Assembly: GCA_902766655.1 (NCBI GenBank)
Contig: CACXEL010000256.1
Span: 1 to 6,676 of the forward strand
Source: an uncultured Lachnospiraceae bacterium
GTDB taxonomy: Bacteria > Bacillota > Clostridia > Lachnospirales > Lachnospiraceae
Length of the DNA: 6,676 nucleotides
Direction: 5' to 3'
Part shown: piece by piece, positions 1 to 5,200 of the stretch
How the letters are laid out: every line of letters starts with the position of its first letter
Numbering within the stretch: the first letter of the stretch is position 1
Translations under genes and position numbers: made by a program
The notes under the pieces: generated by a model
Told to the model about the DNA's origin: nothing
Seen by the model: only the letters and a program-made list of their open reading frames with translations
Database searches by the model: none

Positions 1-633
1 AACTTCATGCCCACCTACCAGTTCCTGCGTGCTCTGGTCAAGGCGGTCCCGAATCTGAACTTTGACAGCAAGCATTTCATGGTCATCAGTCCTGACGAGG
101 GCGCCACTGCCCGCGCCATCTACCTCTCCAGCATCCTGGGCAGCGAGATGGGCATGTTCTACAAGCGCCGCGACTACTCCACCATCGTGAACGGCAAGAA
201 CCCGATCGTGGCCCATGAGTTCCTGGGCGACACCGTCCAGGGCAAGGACGTGGTCATCATCGACGACATGATTGCCTCCGGTGGCTCCATGCTGGACGTC
301 TGCAACCAGATCAAGTCCCGCGGCGCCCGCCGTATCTTCGTCTTCGCGACCTTCGGCCTCTTCACCGAGGGCATCGCCAGGTTCGACAAGGCCTACGAGG
401 AGGGGATCTTCGACTACATGGTCACCACCAACCTGACCTACAGGCCGCCGGAACTCCTGAAACGCCCCTACTGTCTGACCGCCAACATGACCAAGTACAT
501 GGCCAACATCATCGACGTGATCAACCACGACATGTCCGTCGAGCTCATCAAGAACCCGACCAAGAAGATCACCAAGATCCTGGGCACCGCCCCGGGCGTG
601 ACCGGCAAGAGCTTTTCCATGGGCTCCAGCTGA
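1..633 (+). CDS. prs: Ribose-phosphate pyrophosphokinase (PRPP synthetase), C-terminal part
   Basis: The reading frame is open from the first base, so the gene begins upstream; the ATG at 7 is internal. About 210 residues are visible. The enzyme transfers pyrophosphate from ATP to ribose 5-phosphate, giving PRPP for purine, pyrimidine, histidine, tryptophan and NAD synthesis in the cytosol. Seen: VISPDEGATARA (nt 82-117), matching the catalytic-domain segment of Prs; the KRRDYSTIVNG segment (nt 163-195), where Prs proteins carry a conserved basic stretch; and a PRPP-binding loop VVIIDDMIASGGSM (nt 250-291). In ordinary bacterial Prs the loop reads close to VDDxIDTAGT, so this copy keeps the DD pair but has Ala-Ser-Gly-Gly-Ser after it. 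The C-terminal part (VTTNLTYRPPELL onward) also differs from the usual 315-residue enzyme. It resembles a longer, divergent clostridial Prs clade as I recall it. The gene ends with TGA and is followed at once by an intrinsic terminator, so it is last in its transcript. Confidence 0.9.
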   Translation, partial: NFMPTYQFLRALVKAVPNLNFDSKHFMVISPDEGATARAIYLSSILGSEMGMFYKRRDYSTIVNGKNPIVAHEFLGDTVQGKDVVIIDDMIASGGSMLDVCNQIKSRGARRIFVFATFGLFTEGIARFDKAYEEGIFDYMVTTNLTYRPPELLKRPYCLTANMTKYMANIIDVINHDMSVELIKNPTKKITKILGTAPGVTGKSFSMGSS

Positions 634-646
634 TTGAATACGAACG

Positions 647-686
647 AAAAGGACCTCCCGCAGATCAAGGCCGGGAGGTCCTTTTT
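647..686 (+). terminator. Rho-independent terminator of prs
   Basis: A perfect 14-bp inverted repeat pairs 647-660 (AAAAGGACCTCCCG) with 672-685 (CGGGAGGTCCTTTT) across an 11-base loop, and ends in a run of five T. It starts 13 bases after the prs stop codon. The A run on the left arm means it could also work on the minus strand, but the next minus-strand gene has its own hairpin closer by. Confidence 0.92.
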
Positions 687-731
687 CATATTGTCATCTG
701 AGCCGAACCGGCCTTTGGGGACCGGTGACGT

Positions 732-770
732 AAAAGACCGGATGAACGGCACTGCCGTCCATCCGGTCTT
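732..770 (-). terminator. Rho-independent terminator of the PRTase-like gene
   Basis: The arms 734-744 (AAGACCGGATG) and 760-770 (CATCCGGTCTT) pair perfectly. One A-C mismatch follows, then an inner 5-bp stem 746-750/754-758 with a three-base loop. Read on the minus strand it lies 15 bases past the stop of the gene ending at 786 and finishes GGTCTTTTA, a short U tract. It could also catch plus-strand read-through from prs. Confidence 0.85.
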
Positions 771-785
771 GTTTATCGTTCCATA

Positions 786-1424
786 TCAGAGGGCCGAGTA
801 GCCGAACCCGTTGCAGATGGCATCGACCTTGATGCCTCTTCTGCACATCGGGCAGTCACGGTGCCGGTAAGCCTCGTAATCGGGCACGTCTCTTCTATCA
901 AAAATAGAGAAGACGGGGAGTCCCGCTACGGCGCTGACGGCGGAGAAGATAGCTGAAATGCCGACCACCTCACCATTGTAGTAGTTGATGGACTCGACAG
1001 CCCGCCCGATCGTCCGGCCGGTGGTAGCGGAGGCGAGAAGGACCAGTACCTTCTTGTTCCTTACCATCATCATGGTGTTCTCACGGAAGATCATCTGTCC
1101 GGAGAGATCATACTCGGGTGCCGTGATGTACATGGTCTTATGTGCATTTGTCGAGAGGACGCCAGCCTTGGTAAGCTCATCAGCCAGATAGGCGCCGATG
1201 ATTTCCGTGCCGTCCATACAGATGATGGTGTCGATCATGGTGCTGACGTTGTAGTATTCAGCCATAGCCTTTGCCACTGCTTTGGCTTCACTCTGACGTC
1301 TCAGCATGGCTGTCATGTCCACATACTTGTTAATGTGGGAATTGGGCGTCACAAAGTGGCCCGGAACGGCTCTGAGGATGATTTCCGGATACCGTTTGGA
1401 GTTGATCTTAACATACTCGTTCAT
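786..1424 (-). CDS. Phosphoribosyltransferase-fold protein (orotate PRTase-like), degenerate PRPP loop
   Basis: The protein is 212 residues from the ATG at 1424. An ATG at 1451 is in frame, but an AAGGAGG site sits just before the 1424 start, which decides it. Seen: IICMDGTEIIGAYLADEL (residues 67-84), which fits the substrate-binding part of type I PRTases; a predicted beta strand plus loop VLVLLASATTGRTIGRA (126-142) at the PRPP-loop position; and a C-terminal CPMC (191-194) with another Cys at 204. Type I PRTases normally have two acidic residues before the TTG of the loop; here those positions are Leu130 and Ala131. Close clostridial relatives, as I remember them, are annotated orotate phosphoribosyltransferase and share the LLASATTG form, so this is probably a family trait and not decay. 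Whether it makes orotidylate is doubtful; it may be a regulator or bind another nucleotide. It lies 66 bases downstream of the EF-G-like gene with no convincing promoter or terminator between, so co-transcription is likely. Confidence 0.75.
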   Translation of the reverse strand: MNEYVKINSKRYPEIILRAVPGHFVTPNSHINKYVDMTAMLRRQSEAKAVAKAMAEYYNVSTMIDTIICMDGTEIIGAYLADELTKAGVLSTNAHKTMYITAPEYDLSGQMIFRENTMMMVRNKKVLVLLASATTGRTIGRAVESINYYNGEVVGISAIFSAVSAVAGLPVFSIFDRRDVPDYEAYRHRDCPMCRRGIKVDAICNGFGYSAL

Positions 1425-1436
1425 GGCTACCTCCTT
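1425..1436 (-). promoter_or_regulatory. Ribosome binding site fixing the PRTase-like start
   Basis: Read on the minus strand the bases are AAGGAGGTAGCC directly before ATG. This is a near-perfect anti-16S match at normal spacing, and it favours the start at 1424 over the upstream in-frame ATG at 1451, which has no such site. Confidence 0.88.
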
Positions 1437-1490
1437 CTTGGTCAGATGCATGGCCTGCAGGATAAAAGACTCCCTGTCTTCACGGAAGCA

Positions 1491-3590
1491 TCAATCCTCA
1501 GCGTCGTCAGCCAGGGCAGCCTGGCGGGCAGCGATCTGCTTCTCCTGGACGTCGGCCGGAGCCTGCTCATATCTGGCGAACTCATAGGCAAACTCGCCCT
1601 GGCCGCCGGTCATGGAGCGGAGAACGGTGCTGTAGCCGTAGAGCTCCATCTGCGGGATATCGGCCTCGATGATGGTGTTGCCGTGATGCTCCGGATCCGG
1701 ATTCATGCCCAGCACGCGTCCGCGTCTCTTGTTGAGGTCGCCCATAACGTCGCCGGTGAAGTCGTTCTTCACTCTGACCTTAAGGTTCACGATCGGCTCA
1801 AGAAGGACAGCGCCGGCCTTGAGGAAACCATCCTTGAAAGCCATGCGGGTAGCGGTCTTGAAAGCCTGCTCGGAGGAGTCTACCGGATGGTAGGAACCAT
1901 CGTACAGAGTGGCCTTGACACCAACGACCGGGTAAGCAGCCAGGGGGCCCTTCTGGACGGACTCAACGAGACCCTTCTCAACGGCCGGATAATAGTTCTT
2001 GGGGACGGAGCCGCCGACGACTTCGATGGCGAACTCATAGGGCTCAAGCATGTTGCCGCTCGGCTCGAAGCGCATCTTGACGTGACCGTACTGGCCGTGG
2101 CCGCCGGTCTGCTTCTTGTACTTGGAATCCACATCGGACTTCTTGCGGATGGTCTCGCGGAAGGCGACCTTCGGCTCGAGGAGCTCGATGTCGACCTTGT
2201 ATCTCTCCTTCAGCTTGCTCTTGATGATCTCGATCTGCTGATCGCCGATTCCGTAAATCAGGGTCTGGCGGTTGGCAGCGTCGTTGACATACTTGAAGGA
2301 CTGGTCTTCGGCAGCCAGCTTGGAGAGGGACTGGGCGATCTTGTCTTCCTCACCCTTCTTGACAGCCTTATAGCGCTGGTAGGTGTAGGGTGTGGAGATG
2401 ACGGTCTTCGGGAAGACGACCGGGGCAGCCTTGGAGGAAAGGGAATCGCCGGTGGCGACGTCGCCCATCTTGGCCAGGGCGCCGATATCGCCGGCGTAGA
2501 ACTCCGGAACCTCGGTAGCGCTCTTGCCGCACATGACATAGAGCTTGCCGAGACGCTCCTCGGACTGCTCGGTCACGTTGTAGAGGGTGTCGTCGGACTT
2601 GAGGACGCCGGACATGACCTTGATATAGCTGTACTTGCCGATGAAGGGATCGGCGGAGGTCTTCCAGACGTAGGCGGTCTTCATCTTGTCGGGATCGTAG
2701 TCCGCGTTGAAGACGGAGTCGTCCTTGGTGTTGGTGCCGGCAGCCTTCTTCTGGGCCGGGCTGGGCATGTAGGCGACCAGCTCGTCGAGCAGGCCCTTGA
2801 CGCCCTGGAGATTGATGGAGGAGCCGAACACGACCGGGACAAGCTCGCCGGCATGGACGCTGGCGGAGATGGCTTCCTCGATCTCCTCGGGGGTGAACTC
2901 GTCGCCGCCGAAGTATCTCTCCATGAACTCCTCGCTGGTCTCAGCGACGGACTCCATCATGGCCTCGTGATACTCTTCGTAGACATCCTGGACATCGGCC
3001 GGGATGGCGATCTCAGTCTTCTGGCCCTTGCTGGTGACGTTGTAGGCCGTCTGGCGGATGACGTCGACATAGCCGGCGAACTTGCCGCCCTGATAGACCG
3101 GGACCTGGATCGGGGCGATGTTGGTGCCCAGATTGTCGCGAAGGTTGGAAATGATGTCCTGATAGTTGACATCCTGGTTATCCATATTGGATACGTAGAT
3201 GATACGCGGAAGTTTATTCTTCTCACAGACATTCCAGGCCTTTTCCGTGCCGACCTGAACGCCGTCCTTGCCGGAGATGCAGATCACAGCGCCGTCAGCC
3301 ACGCCGGCTGCCTCTTCGACTTCGCCCACGAAATCGAAATAGCCCGGTGTGTCCAGGATGTTGATCTTGCACTTGTTCCACTCGATCGGGATGACAGAAC
3401 CGGAAATGGAGAACTTTCTCCTGATCTCTTCCTTGTCAAAGTCGGAGATGGTCGTTCCGTCGGCCACGTTGCCGAGCCGGGTCGTGATGCCGGATGCAAA
3501 AGCCATCGCCTCTACGAGGGAGGTCTTTCCGGCTCCACCGTGCCCGAGCAAAACTACGTTACGAATGCTGTCTGTTTTATAGACGTTCAT
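1491..3590 (-). CDS. fusA2: EF-G-like translational GTPase (EF-G paralog)
   Basis: The 699-residue protein has the full EF-G length and domain order. G domain: P loop GHGGAGKT (16-23, where housekeeping EF-G has AHIDAGKT), a switch I region with RRKFSIS instead of ERGITI (57-63), G3 DTPGYFDF (80-87), a G4-position SNMD (134-137, usual NKxD), and a G5-like FGSS (255-258). Domain II spans about 305-395 (DPFIGKYSYIKVMSG), domain III about 398-470 with LAAEDQSF, domain IV about 475-595 with GGHGQYGHV (496-504), and domain V about 596-675 with TGGQGEFAYEF. These changes separate it from housekeeping EF-G and match the EF-G-like paralog group found in Firmicutes and Thermus. Its job on the ribosome is not settled; a Bacteroides EF-G paralog is reported to support translocation without GTP hydrolysis. 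Tyr84 stands where the GTPase-activating His normally sits. A GGGAGG site precedes the ATG. It is the first gene of a probable unit with the PRTase-like gene. Confidence 0.92.
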   Translation of the reverse strand: MNVYKTDSIRNVVLLGHGGAGKTSLVEAMAFASGITTRLGNVADGTTISDFDKEEIRRKFSISGSVIPIEWNKCKINILDTPGYFDFVGEVEEAAGVADGAVICISGKDGVQVGTEKAWNVCEKNKLPRIIYVSNMDNQDVNYQDIISNLRDNLGTNIAPIQVPVYQGGKFAGYVDVIRQTAYNVTSKGQKTEIAIPADVQDVYEEYHEAMMESVAETSEEFMERYFGGDEFTPEEIEEAISASVHAGELVPVVFGSSINLQGVKGLLDELVAYMPSPAQKKAAGTNTKDDSVFNADYDPDKMKTAYVWKTSADPFIGKYSYIKVMSGVLKSDDTLYNVTEQSEERLGKLYVMCGKSATEVPEFYAGDIGALAKMGDVATGDSLSSKAAPVVFPKTVISTPYTYQRYKAVKKGEEDKIAQSLSKLAAEDQSFKYVNDAANRQTLIYGIGDQQIEIIKSKLKERYKVDIELLEPKVAFRETIRKKSDVDSKYKKQTGGHGQYGHVKMRFEPSGNMLEPYEFAIEVVGGSVPKNYYPAVEKGLVESVQKGPLAAYPVVGVKATLYDGSYHPVDSSEQAFKTATRMAFKDGFLKAGAVLLEPIVNLKVRVKNDFTGDVMGDLNKRRGRVLGMNPDPEHHGNTIIEADIPQMELYGYSTVLRSMTGGQGEFAYEFARYEQAPADVQEKQIAARQAALADDAED

Positions 3591-3595
3591 GATTA

Positions 3596-3601
3596 CCTCC
3601 C
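3596..3601 (-). promoter_or_regulatory. Ribosome binding site of the EF-G-like gene
   Basis: The minus strand reads GGGAGGTAATC and then ATG, a strong Shine-Dalgarno match with five bases of spacing. It supports the start at 3590. Confidence 0.88.
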
Positions 3602-3620
3602 AAAAACAAAGTCTGCAGGT

Positions 3621-3649
3621 ATTTTACTAAAAAAAAATCAAACATTCAA
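3621..3649 (-). promoter_or_regulatory. Probable sigma-A promoter of the EF-G-like/PRTase-like unit
   Basis: On the minus strand a -35 TTGAAT (3644-3649, 4 of 6 to consensus) and a -10 TAAAAT (3621-3626, 5 of 6) are separated by exactly 17 bases. The spacer contains an uninterrupted run of nine T. Transcription would start near 3613-3615, giving a leader of roughly 25 bases, just enough for the ribosome binding site. A TTGACT (3665-3670 on this strand) lies further upstream, but the hexamer 17 bases after it does not resemble a -10. Confidence 0.72.
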
Positions 3650-3658
3650 GCCTTGCAA

Positions 3659-3670
3659 GTCAATATTGAC
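3659..3670. repeat. 12-bp perfect palindrome upstream of the EF-G-like promoter
   Basis: GTCAATATTGAC is its own reverse complement. It lies about ten bases upstream of the -35 of the EF-G-like promoter and shares a base with the 8-bp palindrome CTTGCAAG (3652-3659). The position suits an operator for an activator or repressor, but no second copy was found in the window and no regulator can be named. Confidence 0.4.
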
Positions 3671-3923
3671 AAATTTATTGGGGACCGTCTTTGCCTGGTA
3701 CCGGCACGCGAAGTCCTCTCCTCATCTGCCGATGTGGAGCAAGGCTCATCGTCTCTCGGACGGGACGGGGCCGGACTCACTTTCTTCCTATAAATAAAGT
3801 CTTCACGATCCTTCATACGGTCATCCGCGAAGGCTCAGGCTGCTTCTTTTGTCACGGAAAACATTAAAAACGATCCTGCGGGGAAATAAAAACCTCAATT
3901 TAGCGCGAGCCTCCCTGTTTTTG

Positions 3924-3952
3924 TTTACAAAATGCCGAAAATGCGTTTTAAT
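3924..3952 (+). promoter_or_regulatory. Probable sigma-A promoter of tyrA-aroA
   Basis: A -35 TTTACA (3924-3929, 5 of 6) and a -10 TTTAAT (3947-3952, 5 of 6) are 17 bases apart, in an AT-rich stretch. The predicted start is near 3959, so the tyrA leader would be about 80 bases. Confidence 0.72.
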
Positions 3953-3962
3953 TGTTTAACGA

Positions 3963-3998
3963 CAGGTCTCATTTCCCGGCTCCGCCGCGGGAGACCTG
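3963..3998 (+). promoter_or_regulatory. Hairpin in the tyrA 5' leader
   Basis: CAGGTCTC (3963-3970) pairs perfectly with GAGACCTG (3991-3998). An inner stem, CCCGGC with GCCG-GG and a three-base loop, extends the structure, and GAC (3961-3963) may also reach GTC (4005-4007). The hairpin would start within a few bases of the predicted transcript 5' end. No T run follows, so it is not an intrinsic terminator. It may protect the mRNA 5' end or be part of a regulatory leader. The 10-bp palindrome GTATATATAC (4011-4020) follows, just before the ribosome binding site. Confidence 0.55.
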
Positions 3999-4037
3999 GC
4001 TGCTGTCAGTGTATATATACCGTGGAGATTTGGATAA

Positions 4038-5153
4038 ATGATGAGTCAGGATCAAGGGTTTCGGAACATAGGCTTCATCGGTCTGGGCCTGATCGGCGGA
4101 TCGATCGCCAGGACCTTGCGGCGGACGTCCCCCGATTTGCATCTGATTGCCTACAACCGCAGCCGCTCCGTGACGGACACGGCCATAGCGGAAGGGGTCA
4201 TCGACGAGGCGGTGGATGCCTCTCTCGCGGGGATGGAGACGTGTGACCTCATTTTCCTCTGTGTTCCTGTGGTGACGGCCCTTCCGTTCATGGACCGCTT
4301 AAAGGAGATCATCGGCCCGGACACCCTCCTGACCGACGTGGGCTCCGTGAAAAATGAGATCCACGACTACGCCGAGCGGATCGGCCTCGGCGGCGCCTTC
4401 ATCGGCGGCCACCCCATGGCCGGCTCGGAGAAGACCGGCTATATGAGCTCCACGGACCACCTGTTGGACAACGCCTGGTATATCCTCACGCCGGGCAGCG
4501 AGGTCTCCGTGGACAGGATCAGCGCCATGCATGCCCTCGTCGCCTCCATGGGCGCCCTTCCCCTCATCATGACCAGTGACGAGCACGACCAGGTGACGGC
4601 GGCCATCAGCCACCTGCCCCACGTGATCTCGGCATCCCTGGTCAACCTGGTCCACGACCTGGACGGCCCAGAGAAGTACATGCGGACGGTCGCGGCGGGA
4701 GGCTTCCGCGACATCACCCGCATCTCCTCCTCCTCGCCCCAGATGTGGCAGGAGATCTGCATGTCCAACTCCCGGAACATCTGCCGGGTCCTGGACGCCT
4801 ATATGTCCAGGCTCATCGACTACCGGCTGGCCATCCGCAGCGAGGACGCGGACGAGCTCCTCAGGATCTTCACAGCCTGCAAGGACTACCGGGACAGCTT
4901 CAACGCCGACATCGGCAGCTCCCTCTTCCGGGAGTACCGGCTCTACATGGACCTGGTGGACGAAGCGGGCAGCATCGCGACCATCGCCACCCAGCTGGCC
5001 GTCAACAATATCTCCATCAAGAACATCGGCATCGTCCACAACCGCGAGTACGAGCAGGGTGTCCTGCGAATCGTCTTCTACGACCAGAGCTCCCTGGACG
5101 CTGCTGTGCGGGTCCTGACCGCCAGGAACTACCATCTCTACCTGAACAGCTGA
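4038..5153 (+). CDS. tyrA: Prephenate dehydrogenase with C-terminal ACT domain
   Basis: This 371-residue enzyme oxidatively decarboxylates prephenate to 4-hydroxyphenylpyruvate in tyrosine synthesis, in the cytosol. Seen: an N-terminal Rossmann loop GLGLIGGS (15-22); GGHPMAGSEKTG (123-134), with the conserved His that takes part in catalysis; SHLPHV (191-196); and GGFRDITRIS (221-230), a segment typical of TyrA substrate binding. From about 302 an ACT domain follows (GSIATIATQLAVNNISIKNI onward), usual in Firmicute TyrA and probably the site of tyrosine feedback. There is no fused chorismate mutase, so that activity must come from another gene. Two ATGs stand side by side at 4038 and 4041; GGAG at 4024-4027 is 10 bases from the first, so I chose it. 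After the second beta strand the protein has YNRSR where NAD-dependent TyrA usually has an acidic residue. It is the first gene of a unit with aroA, 47 bases downstream. Confidence 0.95.
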   Translation: MMSQDQGFRNIGFIGLGLIGGSIARTLRRTSPDLHLIAYNRSRSVTDTAIAEGVIDEAVDASLAGMETCDLIFLCVPVVTALPFMDRLKEIIGPDTLLTDVGSVKNEIHDYAERIGLGGAFIGGHPMAGSEKTGYMSSTDHLLDNAWYILTPGSEVSVDRISAMHALVASMGALPLIMTSDEHDQVTAAISHLPHVISASLVNLVHDLDGPEKYMRTVAAGGFRDITRISSSSPQMWQEICMSNSRNICRVLDAYMSRLIDYRLAIRSEDADELLRIFTACKDYRDSFNADIGSSLFREYRLYMDLVDEAGSIATIATQLAVNNISIKNIGIVHNREYEQGVLRIVFYDQSSLDAAVRVLTARNYHLYLNS

Positions 5154-5200
5154 CAAGAGGCATCCTCTTTCCGCCTGCACTTATATAATAGAGGTCTTTC

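Larger units (their letters stand above)
3591..4037. other. Divergent intergenic region between the EF-G-like gene and tyrA
   Basis: These 447 bases hold no gene I can support. The two ends are AT-rich and carry the outward-facing promoters. Between them, about 3685-3785 is GC-rich and can fold locally: CGATG (3730-3734) with CATCG (3747-3751) around a three-base bulge and AGC/GCT, enclosed by AGTCC (3712-3716) with GGACT (3773-3777); and TGCC (3692-3695) with GGCA (3703-3706) around TGGTACC. A second hairpin, CCTTC (3810-3814) with GAAGG (3829-3833) and an inner CGG/CCG, precedes a loose T stretch (CTTCTTTT, 3843-3850). A TATAAA at 3789-3794 has no partner -35. The frames here lack ribosome binding sites and recognisable protein. 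Confidence 0.6.

Noticed and set aside
715..724. The 10-mer TTGGGGACCG recurs at 3678-3687, both copies in intergenic DNA.
   Set aside because: Shared 10-mers are expected several times by chance in a window of this size, and the flanks do not match.
1425..1451. An upstream in-frame ATG at 1451 that would add nine residues to the PRTase-like protein.
   Set aside because: The strong AAGGAGG site lies between it and the ATG at 1424, so the added residues would be encoded by the ribosome binding site itself.
1466..1480. A small hairpin AAGAC/GTCTT followed by T residues between the EF-G-like and PRTase-like genes on the minus strand.
   Set aside because: The stem is only five pairs with low GC, too weak for a convincing terminator; at most it causes slight pausing.
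3691..3711. A T-box-like TGGTACCG followed by CGCG.
   Set aside because: The match is interrupted, there is no room for stem I because the divergent promoter lies directly upstream, no terminator follows, and it lies upstream of the likely tyrA promoter. GGTACC alone is a common palindrome.
1140..3797. An 885-codon open frame on the plus strand opposite the EF-G-like gene.
   Set aside because: It runs antisense through a clear EF-G family gene and into intergenic DNA, has no ribosome binding site, and its translation is mostly Gly, Asp, Leu and Val with no recognisable domain. It reflects codon bias of the real gene.
3932..4246. A 104-codon plus-strand frame overlapping the tyrA start.
   Set aside because: It begins upstream of the predicted transcription start, lacks a ribosome binding site, and is out of frame with tyrA.
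4299..5180. A long minus-strand open frame opposite tyrA.
   Set aside because: It is antisense to a confident TyrA, has a biased Val/Gly/Asp-rich composition, and no family signature or start signal.
5184..5189. A perfect TATAAT just before aroA, as a separate promoter.
   Set aside because: No -35-like hexamer lies 16-18 bases upstream, there is no extended -10 TG, and a transcript from it would start at or after the aroA ribosome binding site.
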